DNA of 64,000 nt from Desulfoferrobacter suflitae (GTDB taxonomy: Bacteria > Desulfobacterota > Syntrophobacteria > Syntrophobacterales > Syntrophobacteraceae): assembly GCF_022603395.1 (NCBI RefSeq), contig NZ_JAIBKA010000011.1, positions 62,001-126,000 of the forward strand. Reading direction: 5' to 3'. The notes beneath the pieces are model-generated. The model was not told where the DNA came from. It ran no database searches and saw only the letters and a program-made list of their open reading frames with translations. This document shows, piece after piece, positions 51,468 through 59,730 of the stretch (positions are counted from its first letter, which is position 1; each line of letters starts with the position of its first letter). Both the position numbers and the translations under genes were made by a program.

Positions 51468-53393
51468 TCAGCTTTCCGGACGTTCCACGATTGGCGCCAA
51501 CTCAGCGGGGGACACCTTTTTGACCGCATCATATTCGGGCGGGCAGCTCACCATGCACTCTCCACATTTGACGCATAAGCTCTGATCAATCGCCTTCTTG
51601 CGCCCCTTTGCAGTGAAGATGGCCTCTACCGGACAGCAGCCGACACAGACTTCGCAGCCGCGTGCACACTTGTCCGGGTCGATATAGAAGGCGGTCAGCG
51701 TCCGACACATCATGGCGGGACAACGTTTTTCGCTAATATGGGCCTGGTACTCTGATCTAAAGTAATTCAGTGAAGTGAGAACCGGATTTGGAGCTGTCTT
51801 GCCGAGTCCGCACAGCGATCCCCGTTGGATGTCGCGTGCCAGACTGTCGAGCACATCGAGATCCGATTCCTTGCCCTGGCCCTTAGTGATTCGATCCAGA
51901 ATGTTCAGGAGATGACGTGTGCCTAAGCGGCAGAAGGTGCACTTGCCGCACGATTCGTTCTGGGTAAACTCGAGAAAATATCTGGCCACATTGACCATGC
52001 AGCTCTCTTCATCCATCACCACCATACCGCCTGAGCCCATCATGGCGCCGGCCTGGGTGAGGGAGTCAAAATCAACCGGGGTGTCAAGAAAACTTTCGGG
52101 CAGGCATCCTCCAGAGGGGCCGCCGATCTGCACGGCCTTGAACTGTTTTTGTTTGGGTACCCCTCCGCAGATGTTAAAAATGAGCGTACCGAGTGTCGTC
52201 CCCATGGGGATTTCCACCAGCCCCGGATGAATCACCTTTCCCACTACCGAGAAGATTGCTGTGCCCGGGCTGGTTTGGGCGCCGACGGAACGGAACCATT
52301 GGGATCCGTGTTCAATGATGGTGGGAATTGTGGAGAGGGTCTTGACGTTATTGATCACGGTGGGCTGGTCCCAGAGACCGTGCTGTACCGGGTAGGGAGG
52401 ACGGTGTTGGGGCATTCCCCGTTTCCCTTCAACGGATTGGATAAGTGCGGTTTCTTCGCCGCACACAAAAGCCCCGGATCCCTGGAAAACGGTCACCTCC
52501 AGGTCAAACGATGTCCCCAGGATGCTCCGCCCCAAAAGATTGGCGTCTCGCGCCTGGTCAATGGCGGTTGTGATGGTTTCGACTGCGAGCGGGTATTCCG
52601 CCCTGACGTAAACAACTGCTTTTGCAGCGCCCACGCAGTAAGCGCAGATCGCCAGGCCCTCAAGCAACTGGTGCGGGTCACTCTCCAAAAGAGTCCGGTC
52701 CATGTAGGCTCCGGGATCGCCCTCGTCGGCATTGCAGATCACCGTCTTCTCAGTGCCTGGATCGGCCTTTGCCAGTTCCCATTTGCGGCCGGTGGGGAAC
52801 CCGGCTCCTCCCCGTCCTCTGAGGCCCGCTTCGGCAACCATGCGGATGATTTCCTCGGGCGGCAGGCTGAGAGCCCGTGCCAGGCTTGCATAACCTCCCT
52901 TGACCAGGTACTGATTGATATCGGTTGGATCAATAACCCCGCAGTGCCGCATAACAATTCTCTGTTCCAGGTTGAATCGGGGGAAGTCGGCAACTGTCGG
53001 AATCAGATCGTTTTCTTCCATGGCCGCCAGAACATATTCAAACAGCGGGTCCCCTTCGACCAGGAACGATTTAACCAGAACCTTGGCTTTACCAGGCGTC
53101 ACCTGGTGGTAAGCGATGGCGGGAAAGCCCGGGTTCTCGATGACCACAAGCGGTTCGGCATAGCAATGGCCGAGGCATCCTACCGGGATGATATCCGCCT
53201 CGATGTGCTGTTCGGCCAGAACCTCTTCAAAGGCGGCCTTGGTTTCAGCGGCTCCTGCAGCCAGGCCACAGGTAGCCATGCCTATGTAAATGCGGGGAAT
53301 GGTGTCGCGCTGCTCCGGCGCCGCACACTCCCCGGCTTTTTCCAGCAGCGCTGCAAAACGTTCCTGGGGCGACTTTTCAAGATGCAGATTCAC
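51468..53393 (-). CDS. NuoF/HoxF/HndC-like NADH-binding flavoprotein
   Basis: 641 aa. An N-terminal thioredoxin-like 2Fe-2S domain (YIGMATCGLAAGAAE, GCLGHCYAEP) is followed by the NADH and FMN binding core (GLRGRGGAGFPTGRKWELA, CNADEGDPGAYMDR, FVCGEETALIQSVEG), the SLBB region, the 4Fe-4S site SCGKCTFCRLGTRH, and a C-terminal two-cluster ferredoxin domain (CARGCEVCVGCCPVEAIF, CVKCGECMVSCPPEY). This order is that of electron-bifurcating HndC/HydB and of NuoF homologues in anaerobes. It overlaps the NuoE-like gene by 17 bp. Confidence 0.95.
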   Translation of the reverse strand: MNLHLEKSPQERFAALLEKAGECAAPEQRDTIPRIYIGMATCGLAAGAAETKAAFEEVLAEQHIEADIIPVGCLGHCYAEPLVVIENPGFPAIAYHQVTPGKAKVLVKSFLVEGDPLFEYVLAAMEENDLIPTVADFPRFNLEQRIVMRHCGVIDPTDINQYLVKGGYASLARALSLPPEEIIRMVAEAGLRGRGGAGFPTGRKWELAKADPGTEKTVICNADEGDPGAYMDRTLLESDPHQLLEGLAICAYCVGAAKAVVYVRAEYPLAVETITTAIDQARDANLLGRSILGTSFDLEVTVFQGSGAFVCGEETALIQSVEGKRGMPQHRPPYPVQHGLWDQPTVINNVKTLSTIPTIIEHGSQWFRSVGAQTSPGTAIFSVVGKVIHPGLVEIPMGTTLGTLIFNICGGVPKQKQFKAVQIGGPSGGCLPESFLDTPVDFDSLTQAGAMMGSGGMVVMDEESCMVNVARYFLEFTQNESCGKCTFCRLGTRHLLNILDRITKGQGKESDLDVLDSLARDIQRGSLCGLGKTAPNPVLTSLNYFRSEYQAHISEKRCPAMMCRTLTAFYIDPDKCARGCEVCVGCCPVEAIFTAKGRKKAIDQSLCVKCGECMVSCPPEYDAVKKVSPAELAPIVERPES

Positions 53394-53928
53394 TGTCTTG
53401 TGCTTCCTTATCTCGTTGGTCTCTCTCTAGCTCAAAGTTGAAAAGAATCCCCTCCACTCGACTCGGCGCAATATGCGCCTCAACCACTTCGTCCACGACG
53501 GCGACAGGAGCGAGCGCGCAACAGCCCACACAGGCGACTCGCTCGATGCTGAACTCCCGATCGGCAGTCGTCTCACCGTCTTTGATGCCCAGTTTGCGCT
53601 CGAAGTTTTCCAGGATGATGTCGCCTCCCACCACGTGGCAGGCGGTGCCGAGGCATACCTTGATCCGGTGTTTCCCCGGCGGGTGAAAACGGAATTGGTT
53701 GTAGAAGCTGGCAACCCCATAAACTTCGCTCGGTGAGATGTCCAGATGCCCGGCCACCATCTCCATGGCGCTTGCCGACAGGTAGCCGTGGTCCTTTTGA
53801 ATCGCCTGCAGCATGGGGATGAGATTGTTTCTGTGGCTGTCATAAACGGAGATGCTTGAGGCCAGCTCCTCAAGCATCGCTTCCTCTTCTGCAATCCATG
53901 GATCAGCTCTTGAGTGATTCATATTCAT
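53377..53928 (-). CDS. NuoE/HoxE/HndA-like 2Fe-2S subunit
   Basis: 183 aa. Thioredoxin-like 24-kDa subunit: helical N terminus (NNLIPMLQAIQKDHGYLS, SEVYGVASFYNQFRFHPPGK), then the 2Fe-2S ligands CLGTACHVVGG and CVGCCALAPVAVV (C-x4-C and C-x3-C). Starts at 53928 behind the 41-aa zinc protein (15 bp gap). Part of the NADH-oxidising module with the next two genes. Confidence 0.95.
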   Translation of the reverse strand: MNMNHSRADPWIAEEEAMLEELASSISVYDSHRNNLIPMLQAIQKDHGYLSASAMEMVAGHLDISPSEVYGVASFYNQFRFHPPGKHRIKVCLGTACHVVGGDIILENFERKLGIKDGETTADREFSIERVACVGCCALAPVAVVDEVVEAHIAPSRVEGILFNFELERDQRDKEAQDSESAS

Positions 53929-53943
53929 GGGTTTTCCTCCTCG

Positions 53944-54069
53944 TTAGGTTCCAGTTGCTGCACAAGATGACGGAGCCGCTGTGTTCGACATGGAGGCTTT
54001 CCCTTCGAAAGCAACCGCATCAGCATTACCGCAGTGGGCGCACGCCCATTTTTCCTGTTTCCCGCTCAT
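53944..54069 (-). CDS. 41-aa CxxC protein leading the diaphorase operon
   Basis: A minus-strand frame of 41 codons, MSGKQEKWACAHCGNADAVA followed by FEGKASMSNT and SSCAATGT, with a strong AAAGGAGG site 6 nt before the ATG. The CAHCGNAD knuckle is a half zinc ribbon; the C-terminal Cys (SSCAAT) might give a third ligand. It ends 15 bp before the NuoE-like start and is preceded by a sigma54-type site. Too short to be certain, but the ribosome site and placement support expression. Confidence 0.6.
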   Translation of the reverse strand: MSGKQEKWACAHCGNADAVAFEGKASMSNTAAPSSCAATGT

Positions 54070-54100
54070 TGCAATCCTCCTTTTCGCCCCTCATACGAGA

Positions 54101-54115
54101 GCAAAACTCATGCCG
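54101..54115 (-). promoter_or_regulatory. Sigma54 promoter for the diaphorase operon
   Basis: Minus strand CGGCAT-GAGTT-TTGC, two changes from the -24/-12 consensus, GG-to-GC spacing intact. Transcription would start about 20 bp upstream of the 41-aa gene's ATG, leaving room for its ribosome site. Confidence 0.5.
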
Positions 54116-54429
54116 CATAGGCGGTGCTGGTGGGTTGCCCTTGCTGCTACAATAATGAAGCAATTCATCCCTTGTCAGCGATTGGGCGGAACATTATGCA
54201 TCCTGCAGATTACCCCATGGAACAGTTTGATTCCAAATTGCCCGGATGGGACTGATTATCCGATGTTCCGGCGGCAGAAGAGATGTCGCATGCCGGGCAG
54301 GGAAAACTGCCCGAAGAGCAGATGGACGAACCCTTCACAATTAGATTTTATTAACGTAAAATCCATTACTTGCATGGTAAGCGCGGGGTGATGGATGATT
54401 TCTCGGCGGAATATACGGTGATTGACCGC
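54116..54429. other. Divergent control region, no gene
   Basis: Between two outward-facing sigma54-type promoters. It contains a perfect 7-bp hairpin CGGGCAG/CTGCCCG (54294-54313, loop GGAAAA) and is the natural place for activator binding sites. No coding frame is supported. Confidence 0.45.
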
Positions 54430-54444
54430 TGGCATGTATCTTGC
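54430..54444 (+). promoter_or_regulatory. Sigma54 promoter for NifX-like gene
   Basis: TGGCAT-GTATC-TTGC, the same wording as at 38242 and 43719, 87 bp before the ATG at 54532. Confidence 0.7.
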
Positions 54445-54531
54445 CTTTTCTCGTCAGTGTAAAACGAATGTAATTCGCTATCAATGTCGAGCGGAGTCTG
54501 TTGAATTTACACCATTGAAAGAGGGAACAGC

Positions 54532-55188
54532 ATGAAAATCGCCGTATCAGCAATGGAGCCAACATTAGACAGTGAAATTGATCCCCGCTTCGGAAGAAGC
54601 CGGCATTTTATCCTGGCGGATCCCGAGACCATGGAGTTCGAGGCAATCGACAATCCCAACCTGGAAGCGTCAAGCGGGGCGGGCATCAGCACGGCACAAC
54701 TCATTTGTGATCGAGGGGCAAAAGCCGTGATTACCGGCCGAATCGGACCGAAAGCCGATCAGGTGTTGTCCGCTGCAGGTGTGCAAATGGTGACCGGGGT
54801 AAGCGGAAAGGTTGCCGATGCCTTAAAGCGATTCAAGGCGGGTGACTTTGCAAAGGATGCCTATGCTGGAGCAGCCTCCAGTAGTAGGAGAGGGCCTCAA
54901 CAGGGGCGCGGAATGGGCACGGGGGCCGGCCGGGGAATGGGCGGCGGCGGCCGGGGAATGAAGGGAGGACGATTGGGTGGTTGTGGCGGCAGAGGGATGG
55001 GCATGAGGCAGGGAGGATCTGCAGGTGGGGCGCCGGTGTTTCGCAACTGGGACACCGAGCCATGGTCCGCCAGGGGTGCGGGGCAGAGCGATCAGGATGA
55101 GCTGGCTTGGCTCAAACAGCGGGCCGACATGCTGGCCGATGAGCTCAGCAGAATTCGGCAGCGCATTGACCAGATACAGGAAAAGTGA
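54532..55188 (+). CDS. NifX-like protein with long Gly/Arg-rich linker and coiled-coil tail (copy 4)
   Basis: 218 aa. NifX/ORP-like domain at 1-105 (MKIAVSAMEPTLDSEIDPRF, GRSRHFILADPETM, SSGAGISTAQLICDRGAKAV, GVSGKVADALKRF), then ~80 residues of Gly/Arg/Met-rich sequence (GRGMGTGAGRGMGGGGRGM) and a coiled-coil end (LAWLKQRADMLADELSRIRQ). Same architecture as copy 2 at 38802 with a longer linker. Here the Cys after DPRFGR is Ser (GRSRH versus GRCRY in copy 2). Own sigma54 promoter. Stand-alone gene, divergent from the diaphorase operon. Confidence 0.87.
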   Translation: MKIAVSAMEPTLDSEIDPRFGRSRHFILADPETMEFEAIDNPNLEASSGAGISTAQLICDRGAKAVITGRIGPKADQVLSAAGVQMVTGVSGKVADALKRFKAGDFAKDAYAGAASSSRRGPQQGRGMGTGAGRGMGGGGRGMKGGRLGGCGGRGMGMRQGGSAGGAPVFRNWDTEPWSARGAGQSDQDELAWLKQRADMLADELSRIRQRIDQIQEK

Positions 55189-55208
55189 TTCTGCCGTTTC
55201 TTTGTTCT

Positions 55209-58109
55209 CTATTGGATGCCATCGAGGACCTTACGGATGATCATCGCCAGCTGTTTTCTGCCGACCGGTTTCAAAGCGTATTCCCGGGCACCCAGCATGA
55301 GGGCCCTTTCTTCGTCGATCCGTTCGCTGAAGCCGGTGCACAAAATGGCGGGCAAATTGGGACGGATGCCGAGGATTTCTGCAATGAGGCGATCACCCGT
55401 CATGCCGGGCATGGTCATATCGGTGATGATCAAGTCAAACCGGTCGGGGTTCGAACGGAACATTTCGAGCGCCTTCTGAGGGTTCGTCTGTGCCGTCACG
55501 TGATACCCAAGGCTTTCTAATTGCAGAGTGCCCAACTGCGCGAGTGACTCATCATCGTCGACAAAAAGGATCCTCTCTGTCCCTCTGGGGATATCTTCGT
55601 GCTGTTCCTCGGCAGGATCCATTGCCGCATCTGTGGCAGGGAAGAAGAGTTTGAACTTTGTGCCCGCTTCCCGGCCGCTCTCCACCAGAATATGTCCGCC
55701 GTGGCTCTGAACGATACCATGGACCACGGCGAGCCCCATCCCAACTCCCTTGCCCGCTTCTTTGGTGGTGAAATAAGGATCAAAAATTCGATTCACCACT
55801 GCTGCGGGGATTCCACCGCCCGTATCGCTCACTTCAAGCACGACATACCGGCCCGCATCCAGCTTGGGCTCGTTTTCCCCATTCGCCTCGCTCAACGTTG
55901 ACTTTTGCAGCGAAAATTGCAGAATCCCCCCTCGGTCCTCCATGGCATGAGCTGCATTGGTGGACAAATTGATCATGATCTGCTGAATCTGAGTTGGATC
56001 GGCAGTGATGATGCACTCTTCGTTGCTTATGTTGGAGCGGATTTCAATGCTTGTGGGAATAGAAGAGCGCAGAAATTTCACGGCTTCTTCGACCACCAAA
56101 ACAAGGTCGATCGGCCGTCGGTTTTCTTCCCGTTTGCGGCTGAATGTGAGCAACTGCTGTACAATGTCTTTGGCGCGCAAACTGGCTGTTTTGATCTGAT
56201 CCAGATTGAGCTTGGCCGGATTCCATTGGGGAATATCGTCCGCCGCCAGTTCCGCGTTGCCCAGAATGATTCCGAGGATATTGTTGAATTCATGGGCTAT
56301 GCCTCCTGCAAGCGTACCGATGGCTTCCATTTTTTGGGCGTGGCGCAGTTCGGCTTCCAGTTTCTGTTTTTCCTGCTCCGCCACCTTGCGCTCGGTGATG
56401 TCGCGCCCGACCGCCTGGAATTCGATAATGTCACCTTCCTCATTGAAGATGGCCCTGTCATTCCACTGTTGCCAGAATATTTCTCCCCGCCGGTTAACGA
56501 CCCGGTGTTCGATGGTGTTGACTGACTTTTGCGGGCTGAAACCGCTCAAATATTGCCTGAACATTTCCTGGTCTGCGGCCGGCACATGATGCCAGAATTT
56601 TTGTCCAACCAACTCTGCTGCGTTTTCCTCGAAAAACCTGCAATAAGCTTGATTGACAAAAGTGAGGGTTCCATCGGGAAGGAAGCGCGAAACCAGCTCC
56701 GTCTGATCCTCGACAATCGCCCGATACTTCGCTTCGCTCTCCACAAGAGCCTTTTCGGCCAGTTTGCGATCCGTTGTGTCTTCCATCGTACAATCAAAGT
56801 AGACGCATTCACCATCCTCTCCTTTGATCACCCTGGCGGTAATGGAGCCCCAAATGGGGGTTCCGTCTTTTTTCTTCAAACGGTGTTCCGCCCTGAGGTT
56901 GCCTGCGGCTAAAAGTCTTTCTGAAAATTGTCTGCGCTCCGCTGGATGGATATATTGCTGAGCGGGAGTGGTTTGCTGAAGGTCTTCAAAGGATTCAAAA
57001 CCTAACATTTTGAGCAAAGCGGGATTGGCCGATAAATATGCGCCCGTTTCTCCCGGCGTGGTTCTATAGATTCCTATGGGAGAATTGTCGACGAGTGTGC
57101 GATATTTCTCTTCACTCTGCCGCAGATTTTCCTCTACCTGCCTTCTTTTCGCCACTTCTCGCATGATGAGAAAAGCCCGGCTGAAATAGTAGGACAGAGA
57201 AACGACGACGATCAGCATGAGGCCGGTGATGAGCAGCAATTTGTTCCTAAATCCACGAATGGTAGCCAGTACTTCGTCTTCCGGGGTAGCGACCACGATC
57301 GACCAAAAGGTTCCCGGAAGTCGCACCGGTAGATAAGCGGCGAGCTTTTTGGCCGGCTCAATGTCCTGCCCTTTTATTTTGTCGAACGTGTACCAAGTCA
57401 CTCCCTGCTTGCCCTGCAGCATTTCCCGGGCCATGGCGAGAATGGAGGGGAAGTCCCGGCAGTTTTCGAAAACCGTTTTGCCGATGTGCCCCGGCACCGG
57501 ACAGTAGAGCTCCACGCCCTGCCGGCTTACCATCCAGGCATAGCCACTCTCAGCGATCTTGATTGCCGCCAGGTAGTCCTTTGCCAGGTAGTCGAAAGGA
57601 ATAAGTATTCCCAGAGACCCCCGGTAGATGTCTTGCTCAAAGACCGGTACGTGTAAGGCTACGCTTGCGAATCCCTGCACGCTGCGGAAAACGTCACTGA
57701 CCACCGGTTGGTGTGTTCTCATTATCTTTTGCACATGTTCCTGGTGGGATAAGTCAGCGGCCAAAATGCTTGGAAGCGGAGGGTAAGCGTAAATGACTTT
57801 GCCGTTTTCATCCAAGCGAGTGATGGACTTGATGTCGGAGGTGTGGGTGTGGTAAAAAACCTTCATCAATTCTTTACTTCGTTCGTCCATATCAATGATG
57901 CTGTCCATGCCGGCGAGACTGGTCATGACCCGGACGTAATGATCAAAAAAATCTTCGATGCTTTTGGCCGCCTGTTTCGCCAGCAACAGTTGCTGAGAAT
58001 TGACTTGATCGATAGTCTGTTGCTTGACTTCAAGGTAGGCTGAATGCAACAGATATCCAAACAGAGCAAAGAGCAACACCAATACGGCAAGCGGATTCCT
58101 GTACTTCAT
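55209..58109 (-). CDS. Cache-PAS-PAS hybrid sensor histidine kinase
   Basis: 966 aa. Start at ATG 58109 (GGGAAAG upstream); a TTG start at 58124 is possible. Membrane segment (NPLAVLVLLFALFGYLLHSA), periplasmic double Cache sensor (~35-290), second membrane segment (LLLITGLMLIVVVSLSYYFS), PAS domains at ~335-455 and ~460-585, H box GGIAHEFNNILGIILGNAEL, N box (NLSTNAAHAM), G box (GVGMGLAVVHGIV), and a C-terminal receiver (ILFVDDDESLAQL, phospho-Asp in LIITDMTMPGMTG). A sensor of small extracellular ligands in the Cache class. No adjacent regulator. Ends 20 bp from the convergent NifX-like gene. Confidence 0.93.
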   Translation of the reverse strand: MKYRNPLAVLVLLFALFGYLLHSAYLEVKQQTIDQVNSQQLLLAKQAAKSIEDFFDHYVRVMTSLAGMDSIIDMDERSKELMKVFYHTHTSDIKSITRLDENGKVIYAYPPLPSILAADLSHQEHVQKIMRTHQPVVSDVFRSVQGFASVALHVPVFEQDIYRGSLGILIPFDYLAKDYLAAIKIAESGYAWMVSRQGVELYCPVPGHIGKTVFENCRDFPSILAMAREMLQGKQGVTWYTFDKIKGQDIEPAKKLAAYLPVRLPGTFWSIVVATPEDEVLATIRGFRNKLLLITGLMLIVVVSLSYYFSRAFLIMREVAKRRQVEENLRQSEEKYRTLVDNSPIGIYRTTPGETGAYLSANPALLKMLGFESFEDLQQTTPAQQYIHPAERRQFSERLLAAGNLRAEHRLKKKDGTPIWGSITARVIKGEDGECVYFDCTMEDTTDRKLAEKALVESEAKYRAIVEDQTELVSRFLPDGTLTFVNQAYCRFFEENAAELVGQKFWHHVPAADQEMFRQYLSGFSPQKSVNTIEHRVVNRRGEIFWQQWNDRAIFNEEGDIIEFQAVGRDITERKVAEQEKQKLEAELRHAQKMEAIGTLAGGIAHEFNNILGIILGNAELAADDIPQWNPAKLNLDQIKTASLRAKDIVQQLLTFSRKREENRRPIDLVLVVEEAVKFLRSSIPTSIEIRSNISNEECIITADPTQIQQIMINLSTNAAHAMEDRGGILQFSLQKSTLSEANGENEPKLDAGRYVVLEVSDTGGGIPAAVVNRIFDPYFTTKEAGKGVGMGLAVVHGIVQSHGGHILVESGREAGTKFKLFFPATDAAMDPAEEQHEDIPRGTERILFVDDDESLAQLGTLQLESLGYHVTAQTNPQKALEMFRSNPDRFDLIITDMTMPGMTGDRLIAEILGIRPNLPAILCTGFSERIDEERALMLGAREYALKPVGRKQLAMIIRKVLDGIQ

Positions 58110-58676
58110 GGGGTGCTTTCCCAAGTCGGTCTCAAATCACATGCGACAGTCTGATCAGCATATACTGGAAGAGATCACGTTGCTCGCAAGAGCAATTGGA
58201 TCCAGGTCTTGCATCCTCATCTACGTCTTTCCAGGCCGGCAGCCATCAAAGGCTGACAGTTTCCACACACGACTCCGCGGCACTCGGACGAGACTCCCGC
58301 TCCCTTCCGGGGGGAATGGAACCCAATATCCTGAAATTACTCTATTTTAAACACTGAGCCCCACCCACGGGGTCAAGTGTCTGCCGCTATCAGCTCTAAG
58401 GGAGCCAAAGTCAAAGATTACCAGGGAAAGAACGCCGATAAGAACAAAGCCCTTTCCAAAATAACGATAAACTGCCAATGTCAGGTTGTTTTGGAACATA
58501 TCCAAGAACTCGTTTTTATGCAAGAATTTGTGATGTCCAAGGCAACTGCTTAATCGGGCATGAGAATTCGGTTCCAAACCGTATTGCATCGGAACGACCT
58601 GCTGTTGGGGGCGAATCCGCCCGATTGGGGTGAAAGCTTTTTGCAATGGTTCAAAGGAAATAACAAGGAGGACATG
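58110..58676. other. Intergenic region, no supported gene
   Basis: Divergent region between the hybrid kinase and scpB. A minus-strand frame at 58347-58709 has no ribosome site or motif and overlaps the scpB start. No repeats or clear promoters were recognised. Confidence 0.4.
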
Positions 58677-59456
58677 ATGGCTCTGGTGCTGACTGAAATG
58701 ACGCAGCAAATCGGCACATTAACCATGAATAATCCGCAAAAAAGGAACTGCCTGAGTCATGCGCTCATCGAAGATTTTTTTGCCGCGCTCGACACGTTCG
58801 AGCGATCGAAAATGCGCGTCATTATTCTGCGCGCTTCTGCCGGAAGCAAGGTTTGGAGCGCAGGTCATGACGTGCATGAGCTGCCCAGGCCGGGTCGCGA
58901 CCCTCTGCCTTATAACAGCCCGTTTGAACAGCTGCTGCGCCGCGTTCAAGACTACCCGGACCCGGTTATTGCCATGATTGAAGGCGGGGTATGGGGAGGT
59001 GCCTGTGATCTGGTCCTCACCTGCGACATTGTGATTGGCTGCGAGACGGCCACCTTTGCCATGACGCCGGCGAAAATCGGTATTCCCTACAATCCTTCCG
59101 GGATGATTCATTTCATTAATGTGCTCGGGTTGAATAAAGCCAAAGAAATGTTCTTCACGGCGGCTCCCATGAACGCTTCGGAAGCGCTCAACCTAGGCAT
59201 TTTGAATCACCTGGTTGAATCCGACAAACTGGAATCGTTCACCCGGGGGCTGGCGGAAAAAATCGTGGGCAATTCCCCTTTGGCCATTCGCGCGTTGAAA
59301 GAAGAATTTCGCCTGCTTTCCAAGGGGCATCCCATGGACGCGGAAACCTATGAAAAGATTGGTGCGATTCGCCGCTGTGTTTATGACAGTAAAGATTACT
59401 GCGAGGGAATTTTGGCGTTTCACGAAAAGCGCCGTCCGCAGTTTAAGGGAGAATGA
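58677..59456 (+). CDS. scpB: Methylmalonyl-CoA decarboxylase (crotonase family)
   Basis: 259 aa. Close in wording to E. coli ScpB/YgfG: VIILRASAGSKVWSAGHDVH followed by ELPRPGRDPL, IEGGVWGGACDLVLTCDIVI, ATFAMTPAKIGIPYNPSGM, SPLAIRALKEEFRLL, RRCVYDSKDYCEGILAFHEK. ScpB converts methylmalonyl-CoA to propionyl-CoA without biotin, in the cytoplasm. The start at 58677 gives AGGAGG with 5-nt spacing; the ATG at 58674 is too close to it. It fits a propionate/succinate metabolism, as expected in syntrophic relatives, though mutase and CoA transferase genes are not nearby. Confidence 0.93.
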   Translation: MALVLTEMTQQIGTLTMNNPQKRNCLSHALIEDFFAALDTFERSKMRVIILRASAGSKVWSAGHDVHELPRPGRDPLPYNSPFEQLLRRVQDYPDPVIAMIEGGVWGGACDLVLTCDIVIGCETATFAMTPAKIGIPYNPSGMIHFINVLGLNKAKEMFFTAAPMNASEALNLGILNHLVESDKLESFTRGLAEKIVGNSPLAIRALKEEFRLLSKGHPMDAETYEKIGAIRRCVYDSKDYCEGILAFHEKRRPQFKGE

Positions 59457-59561
59457 GAAGTGAGCGGGTGGGAATGCACTTTTGCCGCGAGAAAAATTCG
59501 CCACCGCATCCAGCTGAAAACAATGCGCAGTCGGCACTTGAATACAACCGGCGAGGTGGGG

Positions 59562-59597
59562 GTGAGGGAGTGAGGGGAGAGAGATTCACTCCCTCAC
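59562..59597. terminator. Hairpin between convergent genes
   Basis: GTGAGGGAGTG (59562-59572) and CACTCCCTCAC (59587-59597) are perfect inverse copies with a 14-bp loop, placed between scpB and the convergent sensor kinase. Probably a bidirectional stop or a mobile GC-rich repeat; related GGGTGAGGG text occurs at 41617. Confidence 0.55.
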
Positions 59598-59730
59598 CAT
59601 CTCCTTCGGTTGATGGTGAACAGGCACCTGGCTGCCTAAGTTTCCGTCTCGCCTGTCCGCTAGAAACCAATCAAGAAGGAGAAGAACATACGGGTTAAGC
59701 ATTAAACGGGCCAATGCCGCATCACTGGTG

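Noticed and set aside
52149-53441. 430-codon plus-strand frame
   Set aside because: Antisense to the NuoF-like gene; composition follows the sense gene.
58347-58709. 120-codon minus-strand frame
   Set aside because: Overlaps the scpB start and has no ribosome site; treated as noise.
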